Shown here in pieces: positions 1 to 9,905 of a DNA stretch of 64,000 nt. A program made the position numbers and the translations under genes. Source of the stretch: Thermomonas aquatica (lineage in GTDB: Bacteria > Pseudomonadota > Gammaproteobacteria > Xanthomonadales > Xanthomonadaceae). The notes below the pieces were generated by a model that was not told the origin of the DNA, did not search any database, and saw nothing but the letters and a program-made list of their open reading frames with translations. The DNA lies in contig NZ_CP040871.1 of the NCBI RefSeq assembly GCF_006337105.1, positions 1 to 64,000 of the forward strand. The letters are read 5' to 3'. The stretch's first letter is position 1; every line of letters begins with the position of its first letter.

Positions 1-324
1 CAGATCCGGGTGCGCGACCTGTCGCGCACCGAACACGACGCGATGCTCTCGCTGATCCGCAGGAAGCTGCGCGGCGAGTTCAATTTCCCCAAGAACCACG
101 ACCGGTACTTCGGGGTGCCGGCGATCTACTCGCTAGAGAACGTGCGCTACCCGCAGGCCGACGGCAGCGTATGCGGGATCCGTCCGCAACTGGGCAAAGA
201 CGAGGCGCTGAAGCTGGATTGCGGCGCGGGACTTGGCGCGGCGACGCACGTGACCGGGGCGTTCGCGTTCGCGGCGGTAGGGAAGGTGCTTGAGATGCTG
301 CTCAAGCCGAAGCGGGCAGGCTGA
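1..324 (+). CDS. tcdA: tRNA threonylcarbamoyladenosine dehydratase, C-terminal part (5' truncated by window edge)
   Basis: About 107 C-terminal codons are present; the reading frame is open from base 1, so the apparent GTG at 10 is internal. TcdA (CsdL) is a ThiF/E1-like enzyme that uses ATP to cyclise the N6-threonylcarbamoyl group at A37 of tRNAs. Family features visible here are the FGVPAIYS stretch, a DGSVC turn, and the glycine/alanine-rich helix LDCGAGLGAATHVTGAF near the end, which resembles the C-terminal tail of this family. The catalytic adenylation domain lies outside the window. The last 23 bases overlap the end of the convergent TatD-type gene. The call rests on the C-terminal third only. 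Confidence 0.75.
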   Translation, partial: QIRVRDLSRTEHDAMLSLIRRKLRGEFNFPKNHDRYFGVPAIYSLENVRYPQADGSVCGIRPQLGKDEALKLDCGAGLGAATHVTGAFAFAAVGKVLEMLLKPKRAG

Positions 325-1075
325 ACAAGCGTTCCGCGTTGCGGCTGGTGGCAGCCGCGATCTCTTCCCGCGGCGCGCCGCGCAACTCCGCGACAACTTC
401 CAGCACGCGGGCCAGGTACGCCGGTTCATTGCGTTCGCCGCGATGGCCGCTGTCGGGCTGGTCGGGGGCATCGGTTTCCAGCAGCAGTTGCTCCAGCGGC
501 ATCGTCGCGACGATCCCGCGCAGCCGGTTTGCGCGTTCGTAGGTGACGGGGCCGCCGATGCCGAGCAGGAAGCCGAGCCTGTGCAGCTGCGCCGCCTGTT
601 CGGCGCTGCCGGAAAAACTGTGCACCACCCCGCGCAGGCCGCCGACCTTGCGGATCGAGGCGAGCACCGCATCCACCGCGCGCCGCGCGTGCACGACCAC
701 CGGCAGGTCGAATTCGCGGGCGAGGCGCAGTTGCCCGTCGAAATACAGTTGCTGCGCGTCGGCATCCAGCCCATCGACGAAATAGTCCAGTCCGCATTCG
801 CCGACCGCCACCGGTCGTTCGCGCTCGATCCACTCGCGCAGCTCGCGCAGGTGTTCGGGCCGGTGCGATGCCAGGTACATCGGGTGCAGGCCATAGGCCG
901 GGTGCAGGCCGGCGAAGTCCGCGCAGACCGTCTTCAGCTTCGGCCAGCTCGCGGCTTCCACTGCCGGCACGATCTGGGCGCGAATGCCGGAGGCGACTGC
1001 GCGCGCATGTGCGGCCGCGCGGTCCGCATCGAATTCGGGGGCGTCGAAATGACTGTGGCTGTCGACGAGACGCAC
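302..1075 (-). CDS. TatD family metal-dependent hydrolase (YjjV-like DNase)
   Basis: A 257-residue TIM-barrel amidohydrolase, the usual size for TatD/YjjV proteins, which act as metal-dependent 3'-5' exonucleases or deoxyribonucleases in the cytoplasm. The metal-binding set is complete: DSHSHFD (D5, H7, H9), GECGLDY (E93), VVVHARR (H129), VVHSFSGS (H152) and ETDAPD (D202). The start is the first ATG and places DSHSHFD directly after a short beta strand, as is typical. The gene lies 14 bases downstream of the DUF6116 gene on the same strand, so the two probably form an operon. It converges on tcdA with a 23-base overlap. The exact substrate cannot be read from the sequence. Confidence 0.9.
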   Translation of the reverse strand: MRLVDSHSHFDAPEFDADRAAAHARAVASGIRAQIVPAVEAASWPKLKTVCADFAGLHPAYGLHPMYLASHRPEHLRELREWIERERPVAVGECGLDYFVDGLDADAQQLYFDGQLRLAREFDLPVVVHARRAVDAVLASIRKVGGLRGVVHSFSGSAEQAAQLHRLGFLLGIGGPVTYERANRLRGIVATMPLEQLLLETDAPDQPDSGHRGERNEPAYLARVLEVVAELRGAPREEIAAATSRNAERLFSLPASA

Positions 1076-1089
1076 GGAACGACAGCGCG

Positions 1090-1326
1090 TCAGTGGCGGC
1101 TGGCTTCGCCGTCGATGGGGGGCTTGCCCGGCGTGGCCGGATCCTTGCGCTTCTTCCAGTTCGCCAGCAGCAGGGTGCCGAGGCCCAGCAGCAATTCGTC
1201 GGCGAACGGCACGAAATCCGGCACGACCACATCAACCGCGAACAGCGCCGCGGTCAGCATGAACAGGCGTGGATAGCTCAGCTTGCCGAGGAAACCGAGC
1301 AAGGGGGCAAGCAGTGGATTGGCCAT
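1090..1326 (-). CDS. DUF6116 family small membrane protein
   Basis: A 78-residue protein beginning MANPLLAPLLGFLGKL. An upstream in-frame ATG at 1380 would add 18 residues without family character, so the start at 1326 is preferred. Two hydrophobic segments are visible (roughly residues 3-16 and 20-50), followed by the basic motif LLANWKKRK and a Pro/Gly-rich hydrophilic tail. This layout is the one I know from the DUF6116 proteins of Xanthomonadaceae, whose function is not established. It probably sits in the inner membrane with the basic tail in the cytoplasm. It is the first gene of a two-gene unit with the TatD-type hydrolase. Confidence 0.7.
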   Translation of the reverse strand: MANPLLAPLLGFLGKLSYPRLFMLTAALFAVDVVVPDFVPFADELLLGLGTLLLANWKKRKDPATPGKPPIDGEASRH

Positions 1327-1503
1327 GTCGAGCGCACCGGGGTGGACTGTCGCGAACGCTAGCATGCACGCCGCCTGCACGTACGTGAACGCTTGCGGAT
1401 GGATGGCGGAAAACTCCCGAACGATTCAGTTTCGAAGTGCTGCAATCGCCTCGTCAGGGGGCATGGACCATCGACAGCGGCAACACTGCAAGAGGAGCAC
1501 GAC

Positions 1504-2319
1504 ATGAAGAACAACACACTTGCCATCGCGCTGGGCGCGCTGCTGGTCGGCGGCGTGGCCACCGCCGGTTTCATCAACAGCCGCGACAACGCACGCAGCG
1601 GGCTAGCCCCGCGCGACGTCGCCGCCGCGCAATACGCCGACGCCTCCGGCGAGCCCTTGCCGCTGGACGGCGCGGTTCCGGCCTCTGGCCGCCTGGAATA
1701 CGCCGAGGTGGTTGGCGTGGAGCCGGTGGTGGAACGCGAAAAGCTGTATGCGACGGTGATCGGCACCGATCCGGTGCGCGAATCGAGCACGACATCGACG
1801 CCGCAACAGGTCTGCGAAGACGTGGTGGTGGCCGAACGCCTGCCGGAACGCGACGGCAATGTCGGCGGCACGGTCGCCGGCGCGGTGATCGGCGGCCTGA
1901 TCGGCAACCAGGTCGGCGGCGGCAACGGGCGCAAGGCCGCGACCGTGGGCGGTGCGGTGGCCGGCGGCTTCATCGGCAACCGCGTGGATCGTCGCCATGT
2001 CGGTGGCCAGGTGGTGAACCGCACCGATCGTCGCTGCCGCACGGTCAACAGATCCTCGACCAGCTCGCGCACGGTGGCGTGGAACGTCACCTACCGCAAT
2101 CCGGACGGCACCACCGGCAGCATGCGCACCGAATCCAAGCCGGGCAGCCGCATCGCCTTGGGTGACGGCAGCAAGACCGTCGGCTACGACGTGACCTACA
2201 GGCTCGACGGCGACCTGCATACCGTGCGCATGGACCAGCAGCCGGGCTCGCGCCTGCCGGTGATCGACGGCCAGGTGGTCACCCAGGTGGCTTCGGTCGC
2301 GGGCAGCCCGAACGGCTGA
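1504..2319 (+). CDS. Glycine-zipper (2TM) envelope protein
   Basis: A 271-residue protein. The start at 1504 is supported by AGAGGAG a few bases upstream and gives a clean N-terminal hydrophobic segment (residues 4-22, rich in Ala/Leu/Gly) that can act as a signal anchor. The central region (about residues 120-160) has repeated GGxxxGxxxG spacing, for example GGTVAGAVIGGLIGNQVGGG, typical of the Gly-zipper 2TM/Rickettsia 17-kDa antigen family of envelope proteins. There is no lipobox, unlike SlyB, so it is probably anchored by the N-terminal helix. The C-terminal half is a beta-rich domain with repeated VTYR elements. A strong hairpin follows the stop, so the gene appears monocistronic. Its cellular role is unknown; envelope integrity is the usual inference. 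Confidence 0.75.
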   Translation: MKNNTLAIALGALLVGGVATAGFINSRDNARSGLAPRDVAAAQYADASGEPLPLDGAVPASGRLEYAEVVGVEPVVEREKLYATVIGTDPVRESSTTSTPQQVCEDVVVAERLPERDGNVGGTVAGAVIGGLIGNQVGGGNGRKAATVGGAVAGGFIGNRVDRRHVGGQVVNRTDRRCRTVNRSSTSSRTVAWNVTYRNPDGTTGSMRTESKPGSRIALGDGSKTVGYDVTYRLDGDLHTVRMDQQPGSRLPVIDGQVVTQVASVAGSPNG

Positions 2320-2349
2320 TCGCGGCGCGTACCAGCCGCGTGATGCCCA

Positions 2350-2377
2350 GGCGGGGCCGGAAACTTCCGGCCCCGCC
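2350..2377 (+). terminator. Rho-independent-type terminator of the glycine-zipper gene
   Basis: A G+C-rich inverted repeat, GGCGGGGCCGGAA then TTCCGGCCCCGCC, gives a 12-13 bp stem with a very small loop about 30 bases after the stop codon. It is followed by AACTTTGT, a weak U tract. It can act as a terminator for the upstream gene and insulates the following gcdH gene. Confidence 0.7.
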
Positions 2378-2496
2378 AACTTTGTCCGGGGGCGCCGCGC
2401 GGCTGCCGGCGAATTGCAAGGCTGGCTGGCAAACAACCGCATTTCGCAGGGGCTGCCTGCGCATATCGCAGGTGCCGAATGCGCGGCTTGCACGAT

Positions 2497-2519
2497 TACA
2501 ATGGCGGTTTGCCAAACCG
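2497..2519 (+). promoter_or_regulatory. Possible -10 box and overlapping operator palindrome upstream of gcdH
   Basis: TACAAT at 2497-2502 is a good -10 match; no convincing -35 hexamer lies 16-18 bases upstream. Immediately downstream, at 2505-2519, is the palindrome CGGTTTG-C-CAAACCG with two 7-base arms. It would cover the transcription start if the -10 is real and ends 11 bases before the gcdH start codon. A repressor site is the natural reading, but the regulator is not identifiable here. Confidence 0.35.
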
Positions 2520-2530
2520 ACCGCATCGCC

Positions 2531-3694
2531 ATGGCCCTGCACCCCTACGACCTGTACGACGTCCGTTCCCTGTTGAGTGAAGAAGAGCGCGCGGTGCAGG
2601 ACGCCGTGGCGCGCTTCACCGACGAGCGCGTGATCCCGATCATCGGCGACGCCTTCGACCAGGGCCGATTCCCGAAGGAACTGGTGCCGGAAATCGCCGA
2701 ACTCGGCCTGCTCGGTTCCTCGCTGCCGGAGAAATACGGTTGCGCCGGCCTCAACGGCGTCAGCTACGGCCTGATCTGCCAGGAGCTGGAACGCGGCGAC
2801 AGCGGCATCCGCAGCTTCGTCTCGGTGCAGAGCTCGCTGTGCATGTACCCGATCTACGCCTACGGCAGCGAAGAGCAGCGCATGCGCTGGTTGCCGGACA
2901 TGGCCGCGGGCAAGGTGATCGGCTGCTTCGGCCTGACCGAGGCGCACGGCGGCTCCGATCCGGCCAGCATGAAGACCCACGCCAAGCGCGATGGCGCGGA
3001 CTGGATCCTCAATGGTTCCAAGATGTGGATCACCAGCGGCAACCTGGCCGACATCGCCATCGTCTGGGCGCATACCGACGACGGCATCCAGGGCTTCGTG
3101 GTGGAGAAGGACTTCCCCGGCTTCACTGCCCAGGAAATCCACAAGAAGATGAGCCTGCGCGCCTCGGTGACCAGCGCGCTGTTCTTCGACAACGTGCGCG
3201 TGCCGGAGGCCAACCGCCTGCCCAACGTGAAGGGCCTGAAGGGACCGCTGGGCTGCCTCACGCAGGCGCGCTACGGCATCACCTGGGGCCCGATCGGCGC
3301 GGCCATCGCCTGCCTCGACGAAGTGCTGGCCTACACCAAGGAACGCATCCTGTTCGACCGTCCGGTGGCGGCCACCCAGAGCGCGCAGATCAAGATGGCC
3401 GACATGGCGCGCCGCATCACGCTCGCCCAGCTGCTGTCGCTGCAGCTCGGCCGCCTGAAGGATGCCGGCACCATGCAGCCGCAGCAGGTCTCGCTGGCGA
3501 AGTGGAACAACTGCCGGATGGCCATCGACATCGCCCGCGAATGCCGCGACCTGCTCGGCGGCGCCGGCATCACCACCGAGCACGCCGCGATCCGCCACGC
3601 GCTCAACCTGGAATCGGTGATCACCTACGAAGGCACGGAAACCGTGCACCAGCTGGTGATCGGCCGCGAGCTGACCGGCATCAACGCGTTCTGA
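2531..3694 (+). CDS. gcdH: Glutaryl-CoA dehydrogenase (acyl-CoA dehydrogenase family)
   Basis: A 387-residue flavoprotein of the acyl-CoA dehydrogenase fold. Glutaryl-CoA dehydrogenase oxidises and decarboxylates glutaryl-CoA to crotonyl-CoA in lysine/tryptophan degradation and passes electrons to ETF. Seen here are the N-terminal helical domain, the FAD/substrate motif GCFGLTEAHGGSDP, the middle beta domain (WILNGSKMWITSG), and the C-terminal helical domain ending in TYEGTETVHQLVIGRE. The Glu of YEGT is at the position of the catalytic base in this subfamily. The start at 2531 (MALHPYDLYD) is chosen over the ORF-opening ATG at 2414 because the extra 39 residues are low-quality sequence and overlap the putative promoter. 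It could be another short-chain acyl-CoA dehydrogenase, but the overall sequence is typical of GcdH. Confidence 0.9.
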   Translation: MALHPYDLYDVRSLLSEEERAVQDAVARFTDERVIPIIGDAFDQGRFPKELVPEIAELGLLGSSLPEKYGCAGLNGVSYGLICQELERGDSGIRSFVSVQSSLCMYPIYAYGSEEQRMRWLPDMAAGKVIGCFGLTEAHGGSDPASMKTHAKRDGADWILNGSKMWITSGNLADIAIVWAHTDDGIQGFVVEKDFPGFTAQEIHKKMSLRASVTSALFFDNVRVPEANRLPNVKGLKGPLGCLTQARYGITWGPIGAAIACLDEVLAYTKERILFDRPVAATQSAQIKMADMARRITLAQLLSLQLGRLKDAGTMQPQQVSLAKWNNCRMAIDIARECRDLLGGAGITTEHAAIRHALNLESVITYEGTETVHQLVIGRELTGINAF

Positions 3695-3712
3695 GCCAAG
3701 GGGAACCGGGGC

Positions 3713-4261
3713 ATGGACTTCGGGCCGATACTGGAAACGCAACGCCTGCGCCTGCGCGTGCCGCAGGCGGGCGATTTCGAGCGCTTCGCCGAAGTGCTCG
3801 GCAGCGAGGAGGCCGCCCGTTACATCGGCGGCCACCAGCCGCGCGCCGCGGCGTGGCGGCGCTTCCTGCAGATGCCGGGCGCATGGGTGGTGCAGGGCTT
3901 CGGCATGTTCTCGGTGATCGAGAAAGACTGCGGCCGCTGGCTGGGCCAGGCTGGCCCGTGGAAGCCGGACGGTTGGCCGGGCAACGAGATCGGCTGGACC
4001 TTCCATCCCGATGCCTGGGGCAAGGGCTATGCGACCGAAGCGGCGGCGGCCGCCATCGACTGGGCCTTCGCCAACCTCGGTTGGGGCGACGTCATCCATT
4101 GCATCGATCCGGCCAATGCCGCCTCGCAGGCGCTGGCACGGCGGCTGGGCTCGCGCAACCTCGGCCCGGTGAAGCTGCCGGCGCCATACGAAGACGCGCC
4201 ATCGGATGCGTGGGGCCAGTCCCGCGCGGAATGGGCGGACAACCGGAAGCGCTTCGCATGA
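3713..4261 (+). CDS. GNAT family N-acetyltransferase (RimJ/RimL type)
   Basis: A 182-residue protein. It opens with the LETQRLRLRVPQAGDFERF pattern characteristic of RimJ/RimL-like acetyltransferases, and has the segment NEIGWTFHPDAWGKGYATEAAAAA that forms the acetyl-CoA pyrophosphate loop (H-x6-GKGYATE). The acceptor is unknown; relatives act on protein N-termini, small molecules or antibiotics. The start ATG is 18 bases after the gcdH stop with a GGGGAA ribosome site. The stop overlaps the start of the following glutathione transferase gene (ATGA), so these two are translationally coupled. Confidence 0.85.
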   Translation: MDFGPILETQRLRLRVPQAGDFERFAEVLGSEEAARYIGGHQPRAAAWRRFLQMPGAWVVQGFGMFSVIEKDCGRWLGQAGPWKPDGWPGNEIGWTFHPDAWGKGYATEAAAAAIDWAFANLGWGDVIHCIDPANAASQALARRLGSRNLGPVKLPAPYEDAPSDAWGQSRAEWADNRKRFA

Positions 4262-4896
4262 TCGCCGTCTACGGGTTTTCGCCTTCGGGTAATTGCCACA
4301 AGGTGAAGCTGCTGCTGGAGCAACTTGGCCGCGACTACCGCTGGATCGAGACCAACAGCGCGCTCGGCGAAACGCGCACGCCGGAATACCTGGCGAAGAA
4401 TCCGAACGGCAAGGTGCCGATGATCGAACTCGACGATGGCCGCGTCCTCGTCGAATCGAACGCGATCCTGTGCTGGCTGGCCGAGGGCACGCCGTACCTG
4501 CCGTCCGATCCGTGGCAGAAGGCGCAGGCGCTGCGCTGGATGTTCTTCGAGCAGTACAGCCATGAGCCGTACATCGCCGTGGCGCGCTTCATCTGCGGCT
4601 GGACGCCGGCCGATTCGCCGCGCCGCGCCGACCTGCCGAAGCTGCGCGAGCGCGGCCACGCGGCGCTGGCGGTGATGGAACGGCATCTTGCATCGAACCC
4701 GTGGTTCAGCGGCGACGACTACGGCATCGCCGACATCGCGCTGTACGCCTACACCTGCGTCGCACCGCATGGCGGCATCGCGCTGGACGCATATCCGGCG
4801 CTGCGCGACTGGCTGGCGCGCGTGGAAGCCACGCCCGGCTTCGTGCCGCTGCCCGCGCCGGACGCGGCGGCGCAGGCGCTGATCGACCAATCCTGA
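4258..4896 (+). CDS. Glutathione S-transferase family protein
   Basis: A 212-residue protein. Residues 1-80 are a thioredoxin-fold N-terminal domain (MIAVYGFSPSGNCHKVKLLL; NPNGKVPMIELDDG with the cis-proline; ESNAILCWLAE), and residues 90-212 form the all-helical C-terminal domain with the DYGIADIALYAY N-capping region. The serine in FSPSGNCHK is the likely glutathione-activating residue. GSTs conjugate or transfer glutathione in detoxification or catabolism; the substrate here is not predictable. It overlaps the preceding acetyltransferase gene by four bases. Confidence 0.9.
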   Translation: MIAVYGFSPSGNCHKVKLLLEQLGRDYRWIETNSALGETRTPEYLAKNPNGKVPMIELDDGRVLVESNAILCWLAEGTPYLPSDPWQKAQALRWMFFEQYSHEPYIAVARFICGWTPADSPRRADLPKLRERGHAALAVMERHLASNPWFSGDDYGIADIALYAYTCVAPHGGIALDAYPALRDWLARVEATPGFVPLPAPDAAAQALIDQS

Positions 4897-4944
4897 ATTC
4901 CTTTTCCATCGACCTTCCCGCCGCGGCGGGGAGGGGAGACCCGC

Positions 4945-7212
4945 ATGTTCGCCACCATCCCCAATCCGATCCCGGCCCGCATGAAGGGCCTCAACCGCGC
5001 CGAGATCTGCGACGTCAATTTCAGCGAATTCGTGAAGGGCTGGGATGGTCGTGCCGATGCGAAGCCCGCCGCGCATGAAGCCATCCTCGACGGCAGCGCG
5101 CTGGACGCGCAGGGTTTCCGCGAGTTGTTCGAGTCGCAGCTGATCTCGCGGCATCTCGACCTGATGGCGCGCGTGCTGCGCGTGCAGAACAAGGTCTTCT
5201 ACACCATCGGTTCCAGCGGCCACGAAGGCAATGCGATGGTCGCGCGCGCCGCGCGGCATACCGATCCGGCCTTCCTGCACTACCGCAGCGGCGGCTTCAT
5301 GGCCGAGCGCTTCCGCAAGCTGCCGGGCATGGATCCGATCATGGATTCGGCGCTGAGCTTCGCGGCGAGCGCGGAAGATCCCGCCTCCGGCGGCCGCCAC
5401 AAGGTCTGGGGCAGCAAGCCGTTGTGGGTATTGCCGCAGACGTCGACCATCGCCTCGCACCTGCCGAAGGCGCTGGGCACCGCGGTGGCGATCGAAGCCG
5501 CGCGCCGCATCGGCCATCAGCTGCCGATCCCCGACGATTCCATCGCGATCTGTTCGTTCGGCGATGCCTCGGCCAACCACGCCACCGCGCAGACCGCGTT
5601 CAACGCGGCGTCGTGGACCGCATACCAGAAGCTGCCGGCACCGGTACTGTACGTCTGCGAGGACAACGGCATCGGCATCTCGGTGAAGACGCCGACCGGC
5701 TGGATCGGCGAATCCTTCCGCAACCGTCCCGACCTCGATTATTTCTTCGCCGATGGCCTGGATCTGGCGAACGGCTACGGCGACGTGCTGCGCGCGGTCG
5801 AGCATTGCCGCCGCACCCGCCGCCCGACCTTCCTGCACCTGCGCACCACCCGCATCATGGGCCACGCCGGCACCGACTTCGAAATCGAGTGGCGCAGCAT
5901 CGAGGAGCTGGTCAAGGTCGAATCCGGCGATCCGCTGCTGCGCTCCGCGCAGATCGCGCTGGAATCCGGCTTGATGTCGAAGGACGAGATCCTCGCCCTG
6001 TACGAAGACACCCGCCGCAAGTGCTTCGAAGCCGCGGAAGACGCGGACAAGCGTCCGCGCATCGAGACGCTGGAACACGTGATGCGCCCGCTGGCGCCGT
6101 ACACGCCGGACAAGGTGCAGGCCGAAGCCGTGCGCATGCCGTCGGCGGAGGCCCGCATCCAGGCATTCGGCGGCGAGGACAAGCTGCCGGAGAAGCAGGT
6201 GCCGAAGCACCTCGCCATCCAGATCAACCAGGCCTTGCACGACCTGTTCGCCAAGTATCCGGAGACCCTGCTGTTCGGCGAGGACGTGGCGCAGAAGGGC
6301 GGCGTGTACACGGTGACCAAGGGCCTGCACAAGGCGTTCGGCAACAAGCGCGTGTTCAACACCCTGCTCGATGAAACCATGATCCTGGGCATGGCGCAGG
6401 GCTTCGCCAACATGGGCATGCTGCCGATCCCCGAGATCCAGTATCTCGCGTACCTGCACAACGCCATCGACCAGATCCGCGGCGAGGCGGCCAGCCTGCA
6501 GTTCTTCAGCAACGACCAGTTCCGCAACCCGATGGTGGTGCGCATCGCCGGCCTGGGCTACCAGCGCGGCTTCGGCGGGCATTTCCACAACGACAACTCG
6601 ATGACCGCATTGCGCGACATCCCCGGCCTGGTGGTCGGCTGCGCCTCGCGCGGCGACGACGCGGCGATGATGTTGCGCACGTTGGCGGCGCTGTCGAAGG
6701 TCGATGGCCGGGTCAGCGTGTTCCTCGAACCGATCGCGCTGTACATGACCAAGGACCTGTACGAAGCAGGCGATGGCCTGTGGCTGACCGAGTACCCGGC
6801 GCCCGACCAGGCGCTGGTGCTGGGCGAAGAGCGCGTCTACAACCCGGATGCGACCGACTGCGTGATCTTCAGCTTCGGCAACGGCATGCCGATGAGCCTG
6901 CGTGCCACGCGCGAAATCGAAAAACAGCACGGCTGGAAGGTGCGCGTGGTCGACCTGCGCTGGCTGGTGCCGCTGAACGAGCCGGCCATCGCCAGGCATG
7001 CCGGCGAATGCGCGCGCATCCTGGTGGTGGACGAAGGCCGCCACAGCGCCGGCATCGGCGAGGGCGTGATCACCGCGATCACCGAAGCGGGCCATGGCGG
7101 CAAGCCGCTGAAGCGCGTCGTTGGCGCGGATACCTACACGCCGCTGGCGGGCGCCGCATTCCTCGTCATTCCGAAGGACGAGGACATCATCGCGGCGGCT
7201 GAAGCGTTGTAG
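4945..7212 (+). CDS. Fused 2-oxoacid dehydrogenase E1 (alpha+beta), branched-chain type
   Basis: A 755-residue thiamine-diphosphate enzyme in which the alpha and beta subunits of a branched-chain 2-oxoacid dehydrogenase E1 are joined in one chain. The alpha half (about 1-400) has the SSGHEGNAM region, the ThDP motif beginning GDASANHATAQ and ending in the EDNGIGIS stretch, and RTTRIMGHAGTDFE. The beta half (about 415-755) has LLFGEDVAQKGGVYTVTKGL, EIQYLAYLHNA, a GFGGHFHNDNS loop and a C-terminal transketolase domain (VVDLRWLVPL, VVDEGRHSAG). E1 decarboxylates 2-oxoisovalerate and related acids and reductively acylates the E2 lipoyl domain. No E2 or E3 gene lies nearby. A strong GGGGAGGGGAG ribosome site precedes the ATG. 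A large inverted repeat follows the stop. Confidence 0.85.
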   Translation: MFATIPNPIPARMKGLNRAEICDVNFSEFVKGWDGRADAKPAAHEAILDGSALDAQGFRELFESQLISRHLDLMARVLRVQNKVFYTIGSSGHEGNAMVARAARHTDPAFLHYRSGGFMAERFRKLPGMDPIMDSALSFAASAEDPASGGRHKVWGSKPLWVLPQTSTIASHLPKALGTAVAIEAARRIGHQLPIPDDSIAICSFGDASANHATAQTAFNAASWTAYQKLPAPVLYVCEDNGIGISVKTPTGWIGESFRNRPDLDYFFADGLDLANGYGDVLRAVEHCRRTRRPTFLHLRTTRIMGHAGTDFEIEWRSIEELVKVESGDPLLRSAQIALESGLMSKDEILALYEDTRRKCFEAAEDADKRPRIETLEHVMRPLAPYTPDKVQAEAVRMPSAEARIQAFGGEDKLPEKQVPKHLAIQINQALHDLFAKYPETLLFGEDVAQKGGVYTVTKGLHKAFGNKRVFNTLLDETMILGMAQGFANMGMLPIPEIQYLAYLHNAIDQIRGEAASLQFFSNDQFRNPMVVRIAGLGYQRGFGGHFHNDNSMTALRDIPGLVVGCASRGDDAAMMLRTLAALSKVDGRVSVFLEPIALYMTKDLYEAGDGLWLTEYPAPDQALVLGEERVYNPDATDCVIFSFGNGMPMSLRATREIEKQHGWKVRVVDLRWLVPLNEPAIARHAGECARILVVDEGRHSAGIGEGVITAITEAGHGGKPLKRVVGADTYTPLAGAAFLVIPKDEDIIAAAEAL

Positions 7213-7221
7213 TTCATCGCA

Positions 7222-7334
7222 GCACCGCCAGGGCCGGGGGTAGGGTTCGCCGCATAGGCTTCGCATCCGGCTACGATGCGCGGCCGCGCGCCGTCCATGG
7301 CGCGCTCGAACCCTACCCCCGGCCCTGCCGGTGC
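7222..7334. repeat. Nested inverted-repeat element (REP/MITE-like)
   Basis: Two 28-base arms (7222-7249 and 7307-7334) are reverse complements with one mismatch; both contain GGGCCGGGGGTAGGGTTCG or its complement. Between them lie further small hairpins: CGCATC-7 nt-GATGCG (7262-7280), the palindrome GCGCGGCCGCGC, and GCGCC/GGCGC. The element separates the convergent E1 gene and winged-helix gene and covers the last codons of the latter. It may serve as a bidirectional terminator. The GTAG/CTAC edges recall GTAG-tagged REP elements of Stenotrophomonas. A partial second copy is at 24449-24486. Confidence 0.7.
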
Positions 7335-7562
7335 CCGACCTCTCTCGCTAGCCATGCGAGACCAGCATCGGTGATCCGCGCGAACTGGCGTTCCCCATCA
7401 TCGCGAACGGCGATGTAGCCAAGTGCGGGCGCATCGCCAAGCGGCGTTTCGCCCAACGCCGCCAGCATCCGCAGCAACACGCTCATGCGCAAGCCGAGCC
7501 GCTTGCACAGCTTCGGCAGCGACACCTCGCCGCCCTCCGCGGCGAGTTCGCGCAGCAGCGCT

Positions 7563-7591
<29 letters not shown>
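7313..7591 (-). CDS. Small winged-helix DNA-binding-type protein, unknown function
   Basis: A 92-residue protein with a predicted helix-turn-helix: ALLRELAAEGGEVSLPKLCKRLGL followed by a second helix and a two-strand wing (LGYIAVRDDGERQFARITDAG) and a final helix. The pattern resembles small MarR/Rrf2-like or DUF-type winged-helix proteins. The start overlaps the 3' end of the FdhF/YdeP gene by 29 bases on the same strand, so it is probably the last gene of the ygfZ-fdhD-oxidoreductase group. The C-terminal codons lie inside the inverted repeat, and the tail GHRQGRG may have been changed by that insertion. It could be a local regulator of the oxidoreductase; I do not recognise a characterised homologue. 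Confidence 0.6.

Positions 7592-9901
<2,310 letters not shown>

Positions 9902-9905
<4 letters not shown>

Noticed and set aside
2279..4099. Long minus-strand open frame of about 600 codons opposite gcdH and the acetyltransferase
   Set aside because: Antisense shadow of real genes in high-G+C DNA; His/Arg/Ala-rich, no domain, crosses several plus-strand genes.
4027..7266. Minus-strand open frame of over 1000 codons opposite the GST and E1 genes
   Set aside because: Same artefact; composition is low-complexity and the plus strand has clear enzyme motifs throughout.
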